Notes under the pieces: model-generated
Told to the model about the DNA's origin: nothing
Database searches by the model: none
What the model saw: the letters and a program-made list of their open reading frames with translations, nothing else
Part shown: piece after piece, positions 22,409 to 34,007 of the stretch
Layout of the letters: every line of letters begins with the position of its first letter
Numbering within the stretch: the first letter of the stretch is position 1
Assembly (NCBI RefSeq): GCF_018687715.1
Contig: NC_056765.1
Location: 5,568,501-5,632,500 of the forward strand
Length of the DNA: 64,000 bases
Direction: 5' to 3'
Source: Carya illinoinensis
Lineage: Eukaryota > Streptophyta > Magnoliopsida > Fagales > Juglandaceae
Program-made: the position numbers and the translations under genes

Positions 22409-24239
22409 CAATGTTGTTGCCTTGATTAGGGGTGAAAGTTTAAACCGAAAACAAGCTTGGATCGGACTGGACCCTTTGGTCCGATTTTGGACCGATTCGG
22501 TCCAGAACCTGTTTTATGATTCTACAAACCGGATAGAATTGGTCTTGTTTCAGTTCTAAGATTTCTGAGACTAGACCGGACTAGTTCGTGTTTAATATTA
22601 TATAAAATATTATATATATAATTTTTATATATAATAGATATAATTATATATGAAATAATTATATATTACAATTTATAACATAAACTTATATAACATATAA
22701 TTATAATATTAAACATAAATATTTGTTTGATCACATGTTATTAATATAATATATATATATATTAATAACATTTTTAGGTCTAATAAGTTCAACATATTCC
22801 ATTGAATCCTTTTAATAAATACATACTACATTAATATAATAATTACATTTTGCTTTAATTAATCGGTCCACATTAGCATACTAATGTATATTTACACTAA
22901 TACTATATTAAATCACTATAACTTATTAATATTAAATCACTTTTATATAATAATATTAATACTAGTATTATATTAATATCAGTACTTAGTGATTTAATAT
23001 TAATATTATTACCATATGAAATCACTTTTATATAGTAATATTAATACTATATTAAATCATTATAAATTATGAGAATATAGTTATACTAAAATCAGAAAAT
23101 TGGACCGAACTGAATAGGAACTAGTAAAACCAAAAGTACTAGTTTAAGAAGATAATAGGTGCAGAATCAGTTTTTAAAAATGTAAAATCGATGTAACCAG
23201 TTTAGTTCTAAAAATTATACAAAACCGGATCAGTTACAACCTAAGCCTTTACAGTGGTTTCACGCTTATGACATGAACTCCTCAATTGCAGATAGCATGA
23301 CATCGATGAAGTCCAGCTCATCGCTTGGCTCACTCTCTTAATTGCCTCCTCATGGTATGTTGTTGAAAGATGCAGTGCTCGAAAATATCATTTCATTTGC
23401 ACAAGGATTGATTTGTATAGAGTTGTATTTAAAGACAAAGGCATCCCAGAATATTCGGGCATTCTAACAAACATGTCATGTGCACTAACATTCTAGAAGC
23501 AGCGAAAAATTAATAACGGTTAAAACCGATTTCCTCAATACAACAAATTCACAATTTAACTAAATACAGAAATCCTGTGCTGAGTGGGGAGGTTGAGTGG
23601 CACTAGGTGGAACTGAGGTGGAGCAGCCTTCACCTTTGGAGTCGAGTGGCACTTGAGAAAGCTGAGCTGGAGCAGTTTTTGTTTTGATGCTAATTGTTCT
23701 TCAACCCAAGTTCCAAGTAGAGAGTTCCAGTTCCCTTGCAATACACTTCATAGATTTCACTCGGCCTTGCAAATCAACCCATCGATCACAGAAATGGAAT
23801 CGGATCTGAAATGACAGGAACCCCAGATACATACATGAATGCCTCGATAATTTTCCCCACACATCGTGCCTCTGCATCATTTCCACCATTGGAGTTGACA
23901 AAAAATCTCTTTCCCGCAATAACTTCAGTGATTATATTCAAAGTTAGGCGCTCAATCCACTCACTAATCACCACCTTGGCCTGGTTCCACTGCCTCGTGA
24001 TTCTTTATGACAAGGGCATGTTTCGTGCCAAGCCTGATCATGAAGATGGGACCATGTTTGTCAGCCATGGCCGCCAAGGTTCTGGCAATTGGGTTTTGGC
24101 CGCGGATCTGATGACGGTGGCCGATAATTGGCCAGCCACCTGCTGGTTCTGGGGCCAACATACCCTTAATTGTGGGACTACGGCCATTTCTTACCCTCCA
24201 TAGCTTATACAACGTACACCACCAATACCAAAAGTACAT
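22409..24239 (-). pseudogene. CYP82-like cytochrome P450 pseudogene 1, exon 1
   Basis: The N-terminal part begins at an ATG at 24239 with a short hydrophobic stretch, then the proline-rich hinge and PAGGWPIIGH, ADKHGPIFMIRLGTKHALVI and HEAVE. About 100 residues normally found next are missing. The frame resumes with EWIERLTLNIITEVIAGKRF and VSGVPVISDPIPFL, then WVDLQGRVKSMKCIARELE. Further down, LDFIDVMLSAIE is readable near 23290-23340. Compared with pseudogene 2, an extra stretch of about 345 bases lies at 23357-23700 and a hAT-like element at 22427-23244. The 3' end reads ETIIKATTL-type sequence at 22409-22426. The adjoining splice donor is TT instead of GT. Confidence 0.7.
22427..23244. 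mobile_element. hAT-like non-autonomous element 1
   Basis: Ends TAGGGGTGAAAG and (reversed) TAGGTTGTAAC. Flanks are GCCTTGAT (22419-22426) and GCCTTTAC (23245-23252), an eight-base duplication with drift. Pseudogene 2 has the empty site (GCCTTGATAATGG at about 43158). The ends hold CGGTTCGG/CCGGAC-type words, the centre is almost pure AT and there is no transposase. Same family as 33663-34526. Confidence 0.75.
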
Positions 24240-24939
24240 CAATTGCAAGTAGACGAGAAGTTATTTCCATGCATGATGTCTCTGATCCAACTTTGAGAAC
24301 GGAAACTACTTGTCTGAACTAATTTCCTGTACGTACCCCTATAAACATATGAATTATAACTGGAATGAAAGGTATGATCCATGAATATTGGTATGTATAT
24401 TTCATAAAAATAAATAAAAATCTTTTATTCTTAGTTAACTGTTTCTGATTCATCAACTCTTATTTTTTTTTTGAAAGGAGTCAGTTAATAAAAAAAATTA
24501 AGATAAGATAGGTAAAACTAAAATAAATATCTTTTATTCATAATTATTCTAAATCTTTTCCAAATACTTCAAACAAAAAAATATTTCAAATCAAGAAGTT
24601 AGAATTGGTCAAATGAGATGACCAAGTTACCATTGAAAAATAAATACTTATTTTTTTTAAGTAAGATTTTATGAAACTACAAAAAAAAAAAAAAAAAAAA
24701 AAAAAAATCTCAATTCTTATTACAATTTACATAATACAATATTTGAACAGTAGTTCGGCTGATTCTTAATACGAGAGAAAAGGAGGAAAAAAACGTGGGC
24801 CGGGGCGCTTAGGCAAGCAGACTGGTTCATAGATGGATTATAGTGGTTCCCAAACGTCATAAGGTTGAATTTCTGGGCTTCGCTTCTCATACTTATCTTC
24901 TTTTTGCCAAGCTAGGTAGCTACCGGTTCTCATTTATAA

Positions 24940-24971
<32 letters not shown>

Positions 24972-25300
24972 CTTTAAAGCTTCTGCATGCCTCGTTTTGT
25001 TCAAAGCCAATCCAGAAATCTAGGAGCTATTTTGGAAGCTTATAAATTGGCTGGTCATCATGATATATACGTAAGGGCTTACTTTTGCTCTTTTTTGAAC
25101 AAATAAAAGTGTACGTACATGATACGACAGTTTAATCCAGACATGCAGCATGTCAGCATGGGACATTTCTCATGGATGAAGCCCGTTTAATCATATAATT
25201 AAGGGGTATGATTAAGGGGGCTTCGATCAGTTTGAAACGAAGTTAAGAAAATTGGGATGAGAATAAAAGTCAGACCAGCTTGTTCTTTAAATGGAGAGGA
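24240..25300. other. Intergenic AT-rich stretch, no gene seen
   Basis: Contains a homopolymer A run at about 24681-24707 and an (AT)14 microsatellite at about 24944-24971. Nothing here reads as a gene or intact transposon. Confidence 0.6.
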
Positions 25301-25480
25301 CTCTTGAATATGCCTGTCCGAGGTTGCTTGATTATTCTAGAATAGCCGCATGCAAAAATATTTCCAACGGAGAAATGCGTGTCGGAGGTTGCTTGATCAT
25401 TCTAGAAGGAATATATAGCCCCACAAAGCAAAAAATTCCAATGGATCGAGTCTCGGTCACTACCATTCCTTTGGGCGTCT
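25300..25480. repeat. Imperfect tandem repeat upstream of the small membrane-protein gene, duplicated at 32345-32515
   Basis: Two units of about 70 bases share 'TGCGTGTC(C/G)GAGG' and 'TTGCTTGAT.ATTCTAGAA'. The same two-unit arrangement, with the flanking 'ACTACCATTCC'/'ACTACTATTCC', recurs at 32345-32515. The pair are remnants of one duplicated upstream region. Confidence 0.6.
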
Positions 25481-25729
25481 AAGTCAATTACCGTGTGCGT
25501 GGAACACAAACCCAACGCTTCCATATTTTTAACTTTAGATACACGTCCGAAGAAAGAAGAGTAAATGCAGGGAAATTAATATCACGCACATGACTTTGAA
25601 TGTTCTAAAAATGTTGGAGAAATCATATATAAAATAATGATCAGCACATAATATATAATCGGCCTTTAATTCCTCGTGATCAAGTCTCTCCATTCCTTTC
25701 TTCCTCACCAAGTAAGTACGTACGTGCAA

Positions 25730-26182
25730 ATGGTGCTTTTCCTTCTGAAATTCATTTTCTTGGCGATAAGCGCTTTATCCAACTTTGTTGCTCGATTTTT
25801 CTTCCCCGCTGTCGCTAACCTTCTGGTGCTATCGATCCAAGCATTGAAAGTGCCGGGAGAAGCCATCCAGGCTGCCCTAGAACTAGTTGCGGAGGTCACC
25901 AAGGGTTTTTTGGAGTATTTCTTAGAGTTTCTGATTGAAGTAGTAAAAACCCTCATTTCGAGTGTGTTTGATGTTCTTGTAAACGGTGTCTCTGGGTCTG
26001 TTACTTTTGCTGGCACGGCCATTGGAGGCCTTGTGGAGCAAACCAGAAATTCTTTTGAGGAGCTGTTGAAAGATGTACTGCCACCGGTTATTGATGGCTT
26101 CTCAGAAATGATGTCGACGATGGTTTCAGATTTGTGGAACAATTACAAGGATGCTTTAGGATATGTAACCAAGAATGCTTGA
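25730..26182 (+). CDS. Small hydrophobic/amphipathic plant protein of unknown function, 150 aa
   Basis: Single-exon frame, ATG at 25730, stop at 26180-26182. I chose this ATG over one in the same frame at 25676 because the protein then starts directly with a hydrophobic segment (MVLFLLKFIFLAISALSNFV), as a signal anchor or signal peptide would. A second hydrophobic stretch follows (ARFFFPAVANLLVLSIQAL). Residues 45-130 are amphipathic helices rich in V, L, E and G (FLEYFLEFLIEVVKTLISSV; GTAIGGLVEQTR), ending with DLWNNYKDALGYVTKNA. I recall similar uncharacterised plant proteins of about 150 residues ending in that motif, but no function. No in-frame defects. A LINE lies about 90 bases past the stop, in the likely 3' UTR. 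Confidence 0.7.
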   Translation: MVLFLLKFIFLAISALSNFVARFFFPAVANLLVLSIQALKVPGEAIQAALELVAEVTKGFLEYFLEFLIEVVKTLISSVFDVLVNGVSGSVTFAGTAIGGLVEQTRNSFEELLKDVLPPVIDGFSEMMSTMVSDLWNNYKDALGYVTKNA

Positions 26183-26339
26183 TTTTTGTGTAAATATTAC
26201 AGTAAATTATTGATCAATGATTATCATGCATGCATGGTACTGTTCTTCTTCATGATCCCTTAATTTTTCCCTATTAGAATTTTTTTTTTTTTTTTTTAGT
26301 ATAACAATGAATCTTTATTGAATTAACTGGAAACAAAGT

Positions 26340-29300
26340 TCAATCAATACAATATTTCTCACTAAGCACAGTATTCATAATTTGCCTAGGACCCTCCTCT
26401 ATCCACACTCTTTCTTCTATACTAGACAAAGCTAGTTTTGCAAGTATATGTGCTACATTGTTAGCATCTCTGTACACAAATCTTGTAGACCAATCCGGCC
26501 TTCCTTTAAGCATCTTCTTTGCATCTTCTATGAACACACCATAGTCTATTAGAACCTCCTCATCACTGCTCAGGTTCTTCACGACAACCTGTGAACCCCC
26601 CTCCAGAATTACTCTGCTCAGCCTCAGTTCTATACTCAACGGAGCAGCTCTTCTAGCTGCCATGGCTTCAACAGCACAGGCCCCCACTTGACTCTCAACA
26701 CCCGAGCATAGACAAGTTAGAATTTCCCTTGATCATCCCTCACAACAACCCCCAACCCAACTCTTCCATTATTGGCATCAACTGCAGTGTCCCAATTAAC
26801 CTTAACCATTCCCACCTCAGGTTTTTCCCATTTAACAGCCTCTCTTCTCACAGCTCTAGCACCCAAGCATCTCTGCTTGATCAAGTTTGCTTCCTTGAAT
26901 TCTGACATAGCCAGTTTTGCAGCTTTGAAAACATTTTCTGGGGCATCAAACTTGTTTTCAAACACCAATAAATTCCTTCTCAACCATAACCTCATCATGG
27001 TATAAGCCATTAGCTCCACATCCTCTATTCTTAATTTCTGAAACATAGAGGCCCATAATTCTGCAAATCCCCATTCCGCATTGCACCATTTCCTAACAGG
27101 ACTTTCATCCATCGCCCATACATCCGAAGCTGCAGAACATCCCCAGATCATATGTACAGCTGTTTCCACCCTCCTCTCACAAATAGGACACATGTTAGAA
27201 GCAGATACTTTCCTTCTATGTAGATTTTCCTTAATAGGTAATAGTTCTTGACCCACTTTCCACAAAAACAACTTCACAACACCTTGCACATCTAAGTTCC
27301 ATATTTGCTTCCACATCTCCTCCACCTTATCTTTCCCTGAACCTTCCCCCCTTTTCCTCCTAATTCTTTCCTTCCCGAGAAAATATGCAGATTTGACAGA
27401 AAATCTGCCATTCTTTGTTGGCTCCCACACCATCTTATCTTCCACATCCAATCTACTAATTGGTAACTTACAAATCTGTTCTGCATCCATCTTGTTGAAA
27501 GATTCAGAAATTAGATCTCTCTTCCAATAGCCATTCCCAACATCAATTAGCAAGCTCACCTTAGCATCATGTGGTAAAGAAGTTTGAGGAGATTGTACCT
27601 TGTATGAACTCGGGCATGGAAGCCATTTATGGTGCCATATACTGATTTTCCTTCCATTTCCAACCCTCCATAAAGTCCCCTCTTTGACAAGCTCAATGGC
27701 AGACCACAAGCTCCTCCATATGTATAAGGGATTATTTCCTAGCTTGGCATCATTCAAGTCAGCCCCTCTAAAATATTTCTCCTTCATAATCTTGGCAACC
27801 ATCAAAGAAGGGGAGTTGAGCATTCTCCAGCATTGCTTAGCAAGCATTACTTGGTTGAAACATTCAAGATCCCTAAAACCTAACCCCCCATCCCTTTTTG
27901 AGTCCCCCAACTTGTCCCAACTTCTCCATTGAATCTTGTTATCTTTTTCTTTATACCCCCACCAAAATCTTGCCATGAGTGAAGAGATCTCTTTGCAAAT
28001 TCTTCTAGGCAACATGAACACTCATTGAGTATGTAGGAATAGCCTAGATAACTACTTTCAACAAAATTTCTTTCCCTGCTTGCGATAGAAACATGTTCTT
28101 CCAATTATTCAGCCTTGCCCATACCCTTTCCTTTACTTCCCTGAAAGTGTTATAGCTAGATCTACCTACCATGGCAGGTAGACCTAGATATTTCTCATAA
28201 TTCCCACACACAGGGACCCCTGCTTCCCTTTGAATTTGTCTTCTCATTGCAGTAGGTGTATTTGAGCTGAAAAAGATAATGGATTTCTGTAAATTGAGCA
28301 ACTGTCCTGAGGCCTTCCCGTACATCTCCAACAGCCTATGAATCCTCTGCCATTCTGCCATAAGAGCTCTCCCAAAAATCACACAATCATCTGCAAAAAG
28401 CAGGTGACTGACCCTTGTTCCACCTCTGGCCATTGCTACCCCCCTTATTCTCTTTGACCTTTCAACCACATTAATTAAGGAACTAAGTCCTTCAGCATAC
28501 AAAATGAACAAATAAGGAGAGATAGGATCCCCTTGTCTAATCCCACGAGTTGGCTTAAAAACTCCACTCGGCTGACCATTCAACAAGATTGAAAAAGAAA
28601 CTGAATTCAAACATTGCATAATAAGCGCTATCCATCTCTCCCCGGACTCCAATCTCCTCATCATTTCTTCCAAAAACTTCTTATCAATCCTATCGTATGC
28701 TTTAGCCATATCCAATTTGAGAGCCATACTCCCCACCCTTCCTTTTTGTCTTGTCTTCATTGTATGGAGAGCCTCATAAGCGATCATGACATTATCTGTT
28801 ATAAGCCTTTCAGGAATGAAGGCACTCTGGTTGCTGGAAATCAGAGATGGAAGCAACTTCTTCAGCCTGTTCGCCATCACTTTTGAGGCCAGCTTGTAGA
28901 CCACATTATAAAGACTAATGGGTCTAAACTCACTAGCTTTCAAAGGGTCCTTTACTTTTGGAATAAGAGCTATATACGTATGGTTAATGGTGCCATTTAA
29001 ACCTCCATTACCATTCAAAAAATCCAGTATAGCCTTACTAACTTCATCTCCCACAATGTGCCAATATGCTTGAAAGAAACAAGCACCATACCCATCGAGT
29101 CCAGGAGACTTCAGAGGAGCCATTTGTTTTAATGCTACCACAATTTCCCCTCTAGTAAACTCCTTTTCCAGCCCCTCATTCATGTCATTTGTAACCCTTG
29201 GCACCACATTGCTCAAACATTCATATATATCATCCAAATTTGGCCCCGATGATTCAAATGGCTACTGAAAATGGCTTTCAAAAACCTGCTCAATTTCCTG

Positions 29301-30465
29301 CTGCTCAGTCACCATTCTTCCATCCATATTCAAAATACTTTTCACCCAATTTTTGCTTCTTCTTTGGCTAGCACATGAGTGAAAGAATTTTGTATTTTTA
29401 TCCCCCCATTGGTACCAATTCCTTTTCGCCCTTTGCTTCCACTTCATATCTTCCTGCTCTAAAAGAAGTCCCAACTCTTTCTGCAGCCTTTTAACCAACT
29501 CAACATTATGAGGGCCTTCTTTATCTTGTTCCACTTTTAGCCTTTCTGTTTTTTTCTTAATAAGGATCTTTTCACTTTTTCCTTTTTGCCTGCTTCATAC
29601 CACCAACTCCCTCCTACAGTTATACAATTTATTCTGGATACCCCTTAAACAACCATGTCCACCAAGCCTTCTTGACCACACCCCTTTAATAATCTCTCCC
29701 CCCTCTTCCTCCATAGTCCATTTAGCTTCAAATCAAAAGATTCTTTTGCCCCTCCTTCTTTCCGTACACCCTTTTTCCATACTCAAAAGAAGAGCTTTAT
29801 GATCTGATTGTGGAGTTGTTAACACCTCCACCTCATGATTTCTAAAAAAATCTGTCCATCTACAATTAGCTACAGCTCTGTCAAGCCTTTCCTTGGTAAA
29901 AGTATTATCTCCTTGCCTATTGCTCCATGTAAATCTACACCCCTTCCATCCAAGATAAAAAACAGAATTAACTTCCAGAGCTTGTCTGAAATCATCCTTC
30001 TGCCCTTCAGGCCGAGGCCTCCCTCCCCATTTCTCCCCTTGAAAAACCACCTCATTGAAGTCACCTATCAAACACCATGCCATATGCTCTGAGGGTCTGA
30101 GCAATGACATCAAGCTCCATGTTTCCCTCCTCCTACTCATCTCAGGATGGCCATAGAACCTCGTCATTAACCACTTGATCTCCCCATCAATATAAGCACT
30201 AATATGGTGCTGTGAGAAATTTAGAATTTCCAGGCTCACCTCATTTCTCCATAACAGTGCCAAACCACCTTTACATCCCACTGACTCTACTATAAAACAG
30301 TCATCCCAACCCATCCTTTTTTTTAATTCCTTCAAATTTTTTGGCTACAAGTTTAGTTTCCATTAGGAACACTACCTTGGGTCTCTTATTTTTCACCAAT
30401 AGGTGAAGAGCCTAAACTGTCCGGGGGTTCCCAAGCCCCCGACAGTTCCAACTTAGGATTTTCAT
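26340..30465 (-). pseudogene. LINE ORF2 (endonuclease, reverse transcriptase, RNase H), broken
   Basis: Starts MKILSWNCRGLGNP at 30465, a typical AP-endonuclease N-terminus. It has an early TAG near 30415, then readable endonuclease (WCLIGDFNEV, FTWSNRQGDNTFTKERLDR, SDHKALLL). RT follows (PGLDGYGACFFQAYW, FRPISLYNVVYKLASKVMAN, TRGIRQGDPISPYLF, HLLFADDCVIF with the catalytic FADD), then a zinc-binding zf-RVT block (LFLWKVGQELLP, CPICERRVETAVHMIWGC). A C-terminal RNase H-like domain lies at 26340-26850. Stops interrupt at about 29733, 29600, 29262, 28025 and 26700. Confidence 0.85.
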
Positions 30466-31797
30466 GGTGACTGGCGATGCTGGATCTCAGCCACCGCCAT
30501 TGATAAGAAAACAGCCCCATCCTCCTCCTCCTCTGATTTTCTTCCCTTCTTATACAATCCATCATCCCTCTTTATGTTTGAAATAGCACCAAATGAGCAT
30601 TTGCAGGCACTCTTTTGGTTAACAACATCATGATCCCCTACAACTCTAGCCCTTCTCTTCCATCTACCCCTTGTCTCCTTCACTAGCACATCCCTCATAG
30701 CATCATTCAAGCAGCTGTTACTCTCCACATGATCACTTATCTCACACTGATTTTCAACATTAACCTTGGTATCTTCCCTCTCCCTTCTCTCAACCTTTCC
30801 CTCAAACATCTTCTTAGCATTAACTAAGACCCTATCCATTTCTCCCTTATCCAACTCCACACCATTAGTCCCCCCCTCCATCATCATCCCATCCTTTCTC
30901 ACCTCTTGAGATACACAATTCTCATCCTCTCCAACACCATCAGACTCCCCCTTTCCCCTACAGCCGTCTAATCTAACCTCCAACCCCCTCCCTTTTTCTT
31001 CACCACCCTCATTTTCAGTCTCACCCTCCCCTTCATCCCCATACCTACTTCCCCCACCACTACTCCCTTGTCTACCATTTAGATGGCATCTCGGACTATA
31101 GGTTGCCCTAAGCCAAGAGCCGTATTGCATCCCCATTCCCTTTCCACGCATTGACCCCTCCATCCATCCCTTACATCCTTCCACCCCATGACATATCACA
31201 CAACAATTGAAACACAATTTTGGGAGTTTCTCATATTTCATTGGAATCCAGATCTTATTTCCCATCACCATTGCTGTCCTTCCCCGTGCCACCTTCTTCT
31301 TTAAATCAATCTCAATTTTAACTCTCAGATATTTTCCCCAACCAATTCCGTTTTCCCCTACATCGATTTCTTTCACCATACCAATCGATGAACCAATCCT
31401 ATTCCCAACCTCTGCCATCATACAAGCCAGTGGCAAATTGAAAAACTGAATCCACAATTCTTCAAACCCAAACTCCATTGATTGAGGCGGTATAAATCCA
31501 TCAGACAATTTCAGCACAAGTAAATGATTATCAAATAACCACGGCTTACCTTCCATCACTCTTACCTTATCCTTTTGATTTTCGAATGTGATGACAAATA
31601 GGTTGGACTCGATCTCACAGAACACGAAGGATCCCTCCGTATGCCAGATCTTCTGCAGCGTAGCTTGGATTACAACCTTACTGATTCTCCTTTCAGAAAT
31701 CAAGAGCCTTCGCCGATTGTCCCGAATCCAGATCGATAGACTCTGTTTCCTCCTCCGTCAGACTCAGTTTCTTCCACTGCTCTTTCAAGTCTTCCAT
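30462..31797 (-). pseudogene. LINE ORF1 (DUF4283/zinc-knuckle Gag-like), frameshifted
   Basis: Starts MEDLKEQWKKLSLTEEETE at 31797, shifts frame near 31700, then stays open from 31703 to 30462. DUF4283-type blocks are FCEIESNLFVITFENQKDKV, EGKPWLFDNHLLVL and ELWIQFFNLPLACM. A CCHC-like knuckle follows (CFNCCVICHGVEGC), then a charged, G/E-rich tail. Its TGA (30464-30462) overlaps the ORF2 ATG (30465-30463) as ATGA. Confidence 0.8.
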
Positions 31798-31920
31798 TGC
31801 CTCTCTCCAGCCTGCATGCAAGCTATGAGAATCTCCTTCGCACCAACCGAGACTCAAGCTCCACCTTCGCACTCTTCACAGAGGCTAAGAGGAGAGTTCG
31901 CGCCTCGATTAATTTCCCCC

Positions 31921-32136
31921 TATTAGAATTGTAAGTATGTTAACCATTAGTTACAATTTAGTTAGAGATATATAGTTGTTGGCAGGATTTAAGCTCTAAT
32001 GTTGTATATAAGTAACTCTGATCATTTGTACACGGAATAAGATACAATGCAATAAAATCTTTCATTTTCACTCCCATCTTCTTCGGATCTCTCAACGGTT
32101 CTCTTTTGATGTTTACCCCTAACTTCTATTTTTACA
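31921..32136 (+). mobile_element. Possible LTR (copia-like) abutting a P450 fragment
   Basis: Runs from TATTAGAATTG to CTATTTTTACA, about 216 bases, with a TATATAAG box near 32005-32012. The right flank is P450 coding sequence. The left flank, beyond the LINE, is the 3' region of the gene at 25730. The flanks share no target duplication. Its identity as an LTR is inferred from the ends only. Confidence 0.35.
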
Positions 32137-32235
32137 ACCCTGTCATTTGTATTGAAGCACTCTTTCAATGCCTCTTGATTGTTTATGGCGAGTGCACATT
32201 TCATGCCAATCCTGATTATGAAGATGGACTAGTTA
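32137..32235 (-). pseudogene. CYP82-like P450 fragment 3
   Basis: Minus-strand reading gives PIFIIRIGMKCALAINNQ, then EALKECFNTNDRV, about 33 codons of the region following the P450 hinge. It overlaps and extends the part where pseudogene 1 (22409-24239) has lost sequence. It stops abruptly at 32136, where the LTR-like segment begins. Confidence 0.6.
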
Positions 32236-32519
32236 TGGAGAGAGAGTCTGGCTGCACTAGTTTCCGGCCATCTACCATTTGGTTGTCCATAAAACCATAT
32301 CAAAACTTATTTTTGGTAGGAAAAAAATACAGAATAAATTATCATGAAGAATCGATGGAAAAATGCGTGTCCTATGTTGCTTGATTATATTCTAGAATAG
32401 CCCCAAGCAAAAATCCCAATAGAGAAATGCGTGTCCGAGATTGCTTGATTATTCTAGAATAATATATATATAGCCACCCATGCATATAAAAATTCCATGG
32501 GTTTTTCACTACTATTCCT

Positions 32520-32755
32520 TTTTTTATTTTTTATTTTGGTAGAAATAAGATTTCATTTCATCAAAATCAATCAGAACAATATTTTTCCTTCAATACATTA
32601 TTGATCATTTATAATAGAAATAGGTCCCTCCTCGATCTAGATTTGCCCATCTTCCAGTCCAACCTTTCCAAGCTGGTGAGCTATGATATTACCTTCTCTA
32701 TGAATTAATTGTATCTTTCAGCAAGGCCAACTCTTCATGATCAAGCATCTTATAT
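32520..32755 (-). mobile_element. LINE remnant A, 3' part
   Basis: Begins with a T-rich run and reads, on the minus strand, as the RNase H C-terminus and tail of an L1-type element (WIEEGP-like). It matches 45915-46170. It is separated from its continuation (34535-35150) by a retroposon and a hAT-like element, each with its own target duplication. Confidence 0.65.
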
Positions 32756-33650
32756 CTAAAAGGAAAATTTAGTAGGGCAATTTATCGTTTTCTCTTAGGA
32801 GTTTCGTCTCTATCGTTTCTCTCCATAGGTCAACCAACTATCAAAGCGTCCTCGCCTAGGGGAGGGTTGGAGCTTCATCTCCTCCCTCCCTCAGCCTGTC
32901 CAGCCGTTGTATATATGGTTTTTTTTCCAATTCTTGTTAATTTTCTGGTGATAGTACCTATATGTTCCAATCTACTGTTCTTCGACCGTCTTCAACAGCC
33001 ATGCGCCCCTCCATTGAACTCTCCAGCCACCGATCTGCCGGTCAATGGCAGAAAACTTTCAATCCGTGTGACACGTGTAGCTCACGCGCGACCTACAGTG
33101 CGTGTGAGGCCTTACTCGCCTCCACGCTTTTGGGTGTTTCCAGGTGTCACGCGCGGCGCCTCCGGGACCAAGGATTTCAGATCTTTCAAATTCATGTGCT
33201 CTTTTGTTCTTTAGTGTAGCGCGTGTCTCTCACGTGCCACAATTATCAGCGGTGGTCCTTTGCCGGTGTATCGGGTCATCTTTGGGATATTATTCTCTTA
33301 TGTTCCTGCTTTTCTTAACCAGTAATCAAGACAACGTGTTCGTAATAGTCTCCTACAGTTGGACTAGATTAGCAAAATGCAGCGCACCTTTCTCAACTAT
33401 GACTTTTAGTCATAGGATTATAATTTGTTTATTAGACTATGTTATAACCGCTTTTATGCGGCATTCCCGTGTGGAATTGGGTTGGAGCCAATTTTTTGGT
33501 GAGATAACCCGTTTTGTTGTTTTTTTTTTAGCACTACTTTTGTTTGTTTTGAGAAGATTGTTGGGGACTCTTACCCCACTGAATCTTATGTCATCGTAAC
33601 CATATAGTTTATCTATGCAATAGTTTGTTTACTTGGAAAAAAAAAAAAAA
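32756..33650 (+). mobile_element. Poly(A)-tailed retroposon (895 bp) with 11-bp target duplication
   Basis: GCATCTTATAT occurs at 32745-32755 and 33651-33661. The element ends in 14 A at 33637-33650, the hallmark of LINE-machinery insertion. Inside are partly open plus-strand frames (32867-33214 and 33144-33599) that I do not recognise. It could be a 5'-truncated LINE of another family, a large SINE or a processed gene fragment. Confidence 0.7.
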
Positions 33651-33662
33651 GCATCTTATATA

Positions 33663-33976
33663 TAGTGGTATAAAAAAACAAAAAAATTGGTTGAATTAGA
33701 TCGGACTGGACGAAACGGTAAGTTTAGTCTAGTTTTTAAACGGTTCGGTGTGGTACCAGTTCTAAACTGGTGTGCGCGATACCAATTTTTATATTTAAAA
33801 AATCAGTTTAAATCAAATAGGACTGATATATATATATATTTATAATTTTTTATAGTATATTATATATATATATATTATATACTAAATTATTAATTAATAT
33901 AACATAAAATTCTAATCTTATTATTCTTTTTTATTTATTTATTATTCAAGTCTATTAATCTTATAACATAAAATTA

Positions 33977-34007
<31 letters not shown>

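Larger units (their letters stand above)
26281..31917 (-). mobile_element. Near full-length L1-type LINE
   Basis: Minus-strand element of about 5.6 kb. The poly(A) tail appears as a T run at 26281-26297. CCCTATTAGAATT at 26269-26281 and 31918-31930 is a 13-base target duplication, so the 5' end is at or near full length. ORF1 (Gag-like) and ORF2 (endonuclease, RT, zinc finger, RNase H) are both present but broken. The target is the 3' side of the small gene at 25730, at the left end of a possible copia LTR piece (31921-32136). Confidence 0.88.

Noticed and set aside
23556..24203. Plus-strand frames opposite P450 exon 1
   Set aside because: Antisense of a P450 pseudogene with recognisable motifs on the minus strand.
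32022..32204. 60-codon minus-strand frame as a possible peptide gene
   Set aside because: It is a chimera of a P450 fragment and an LTR-like end.
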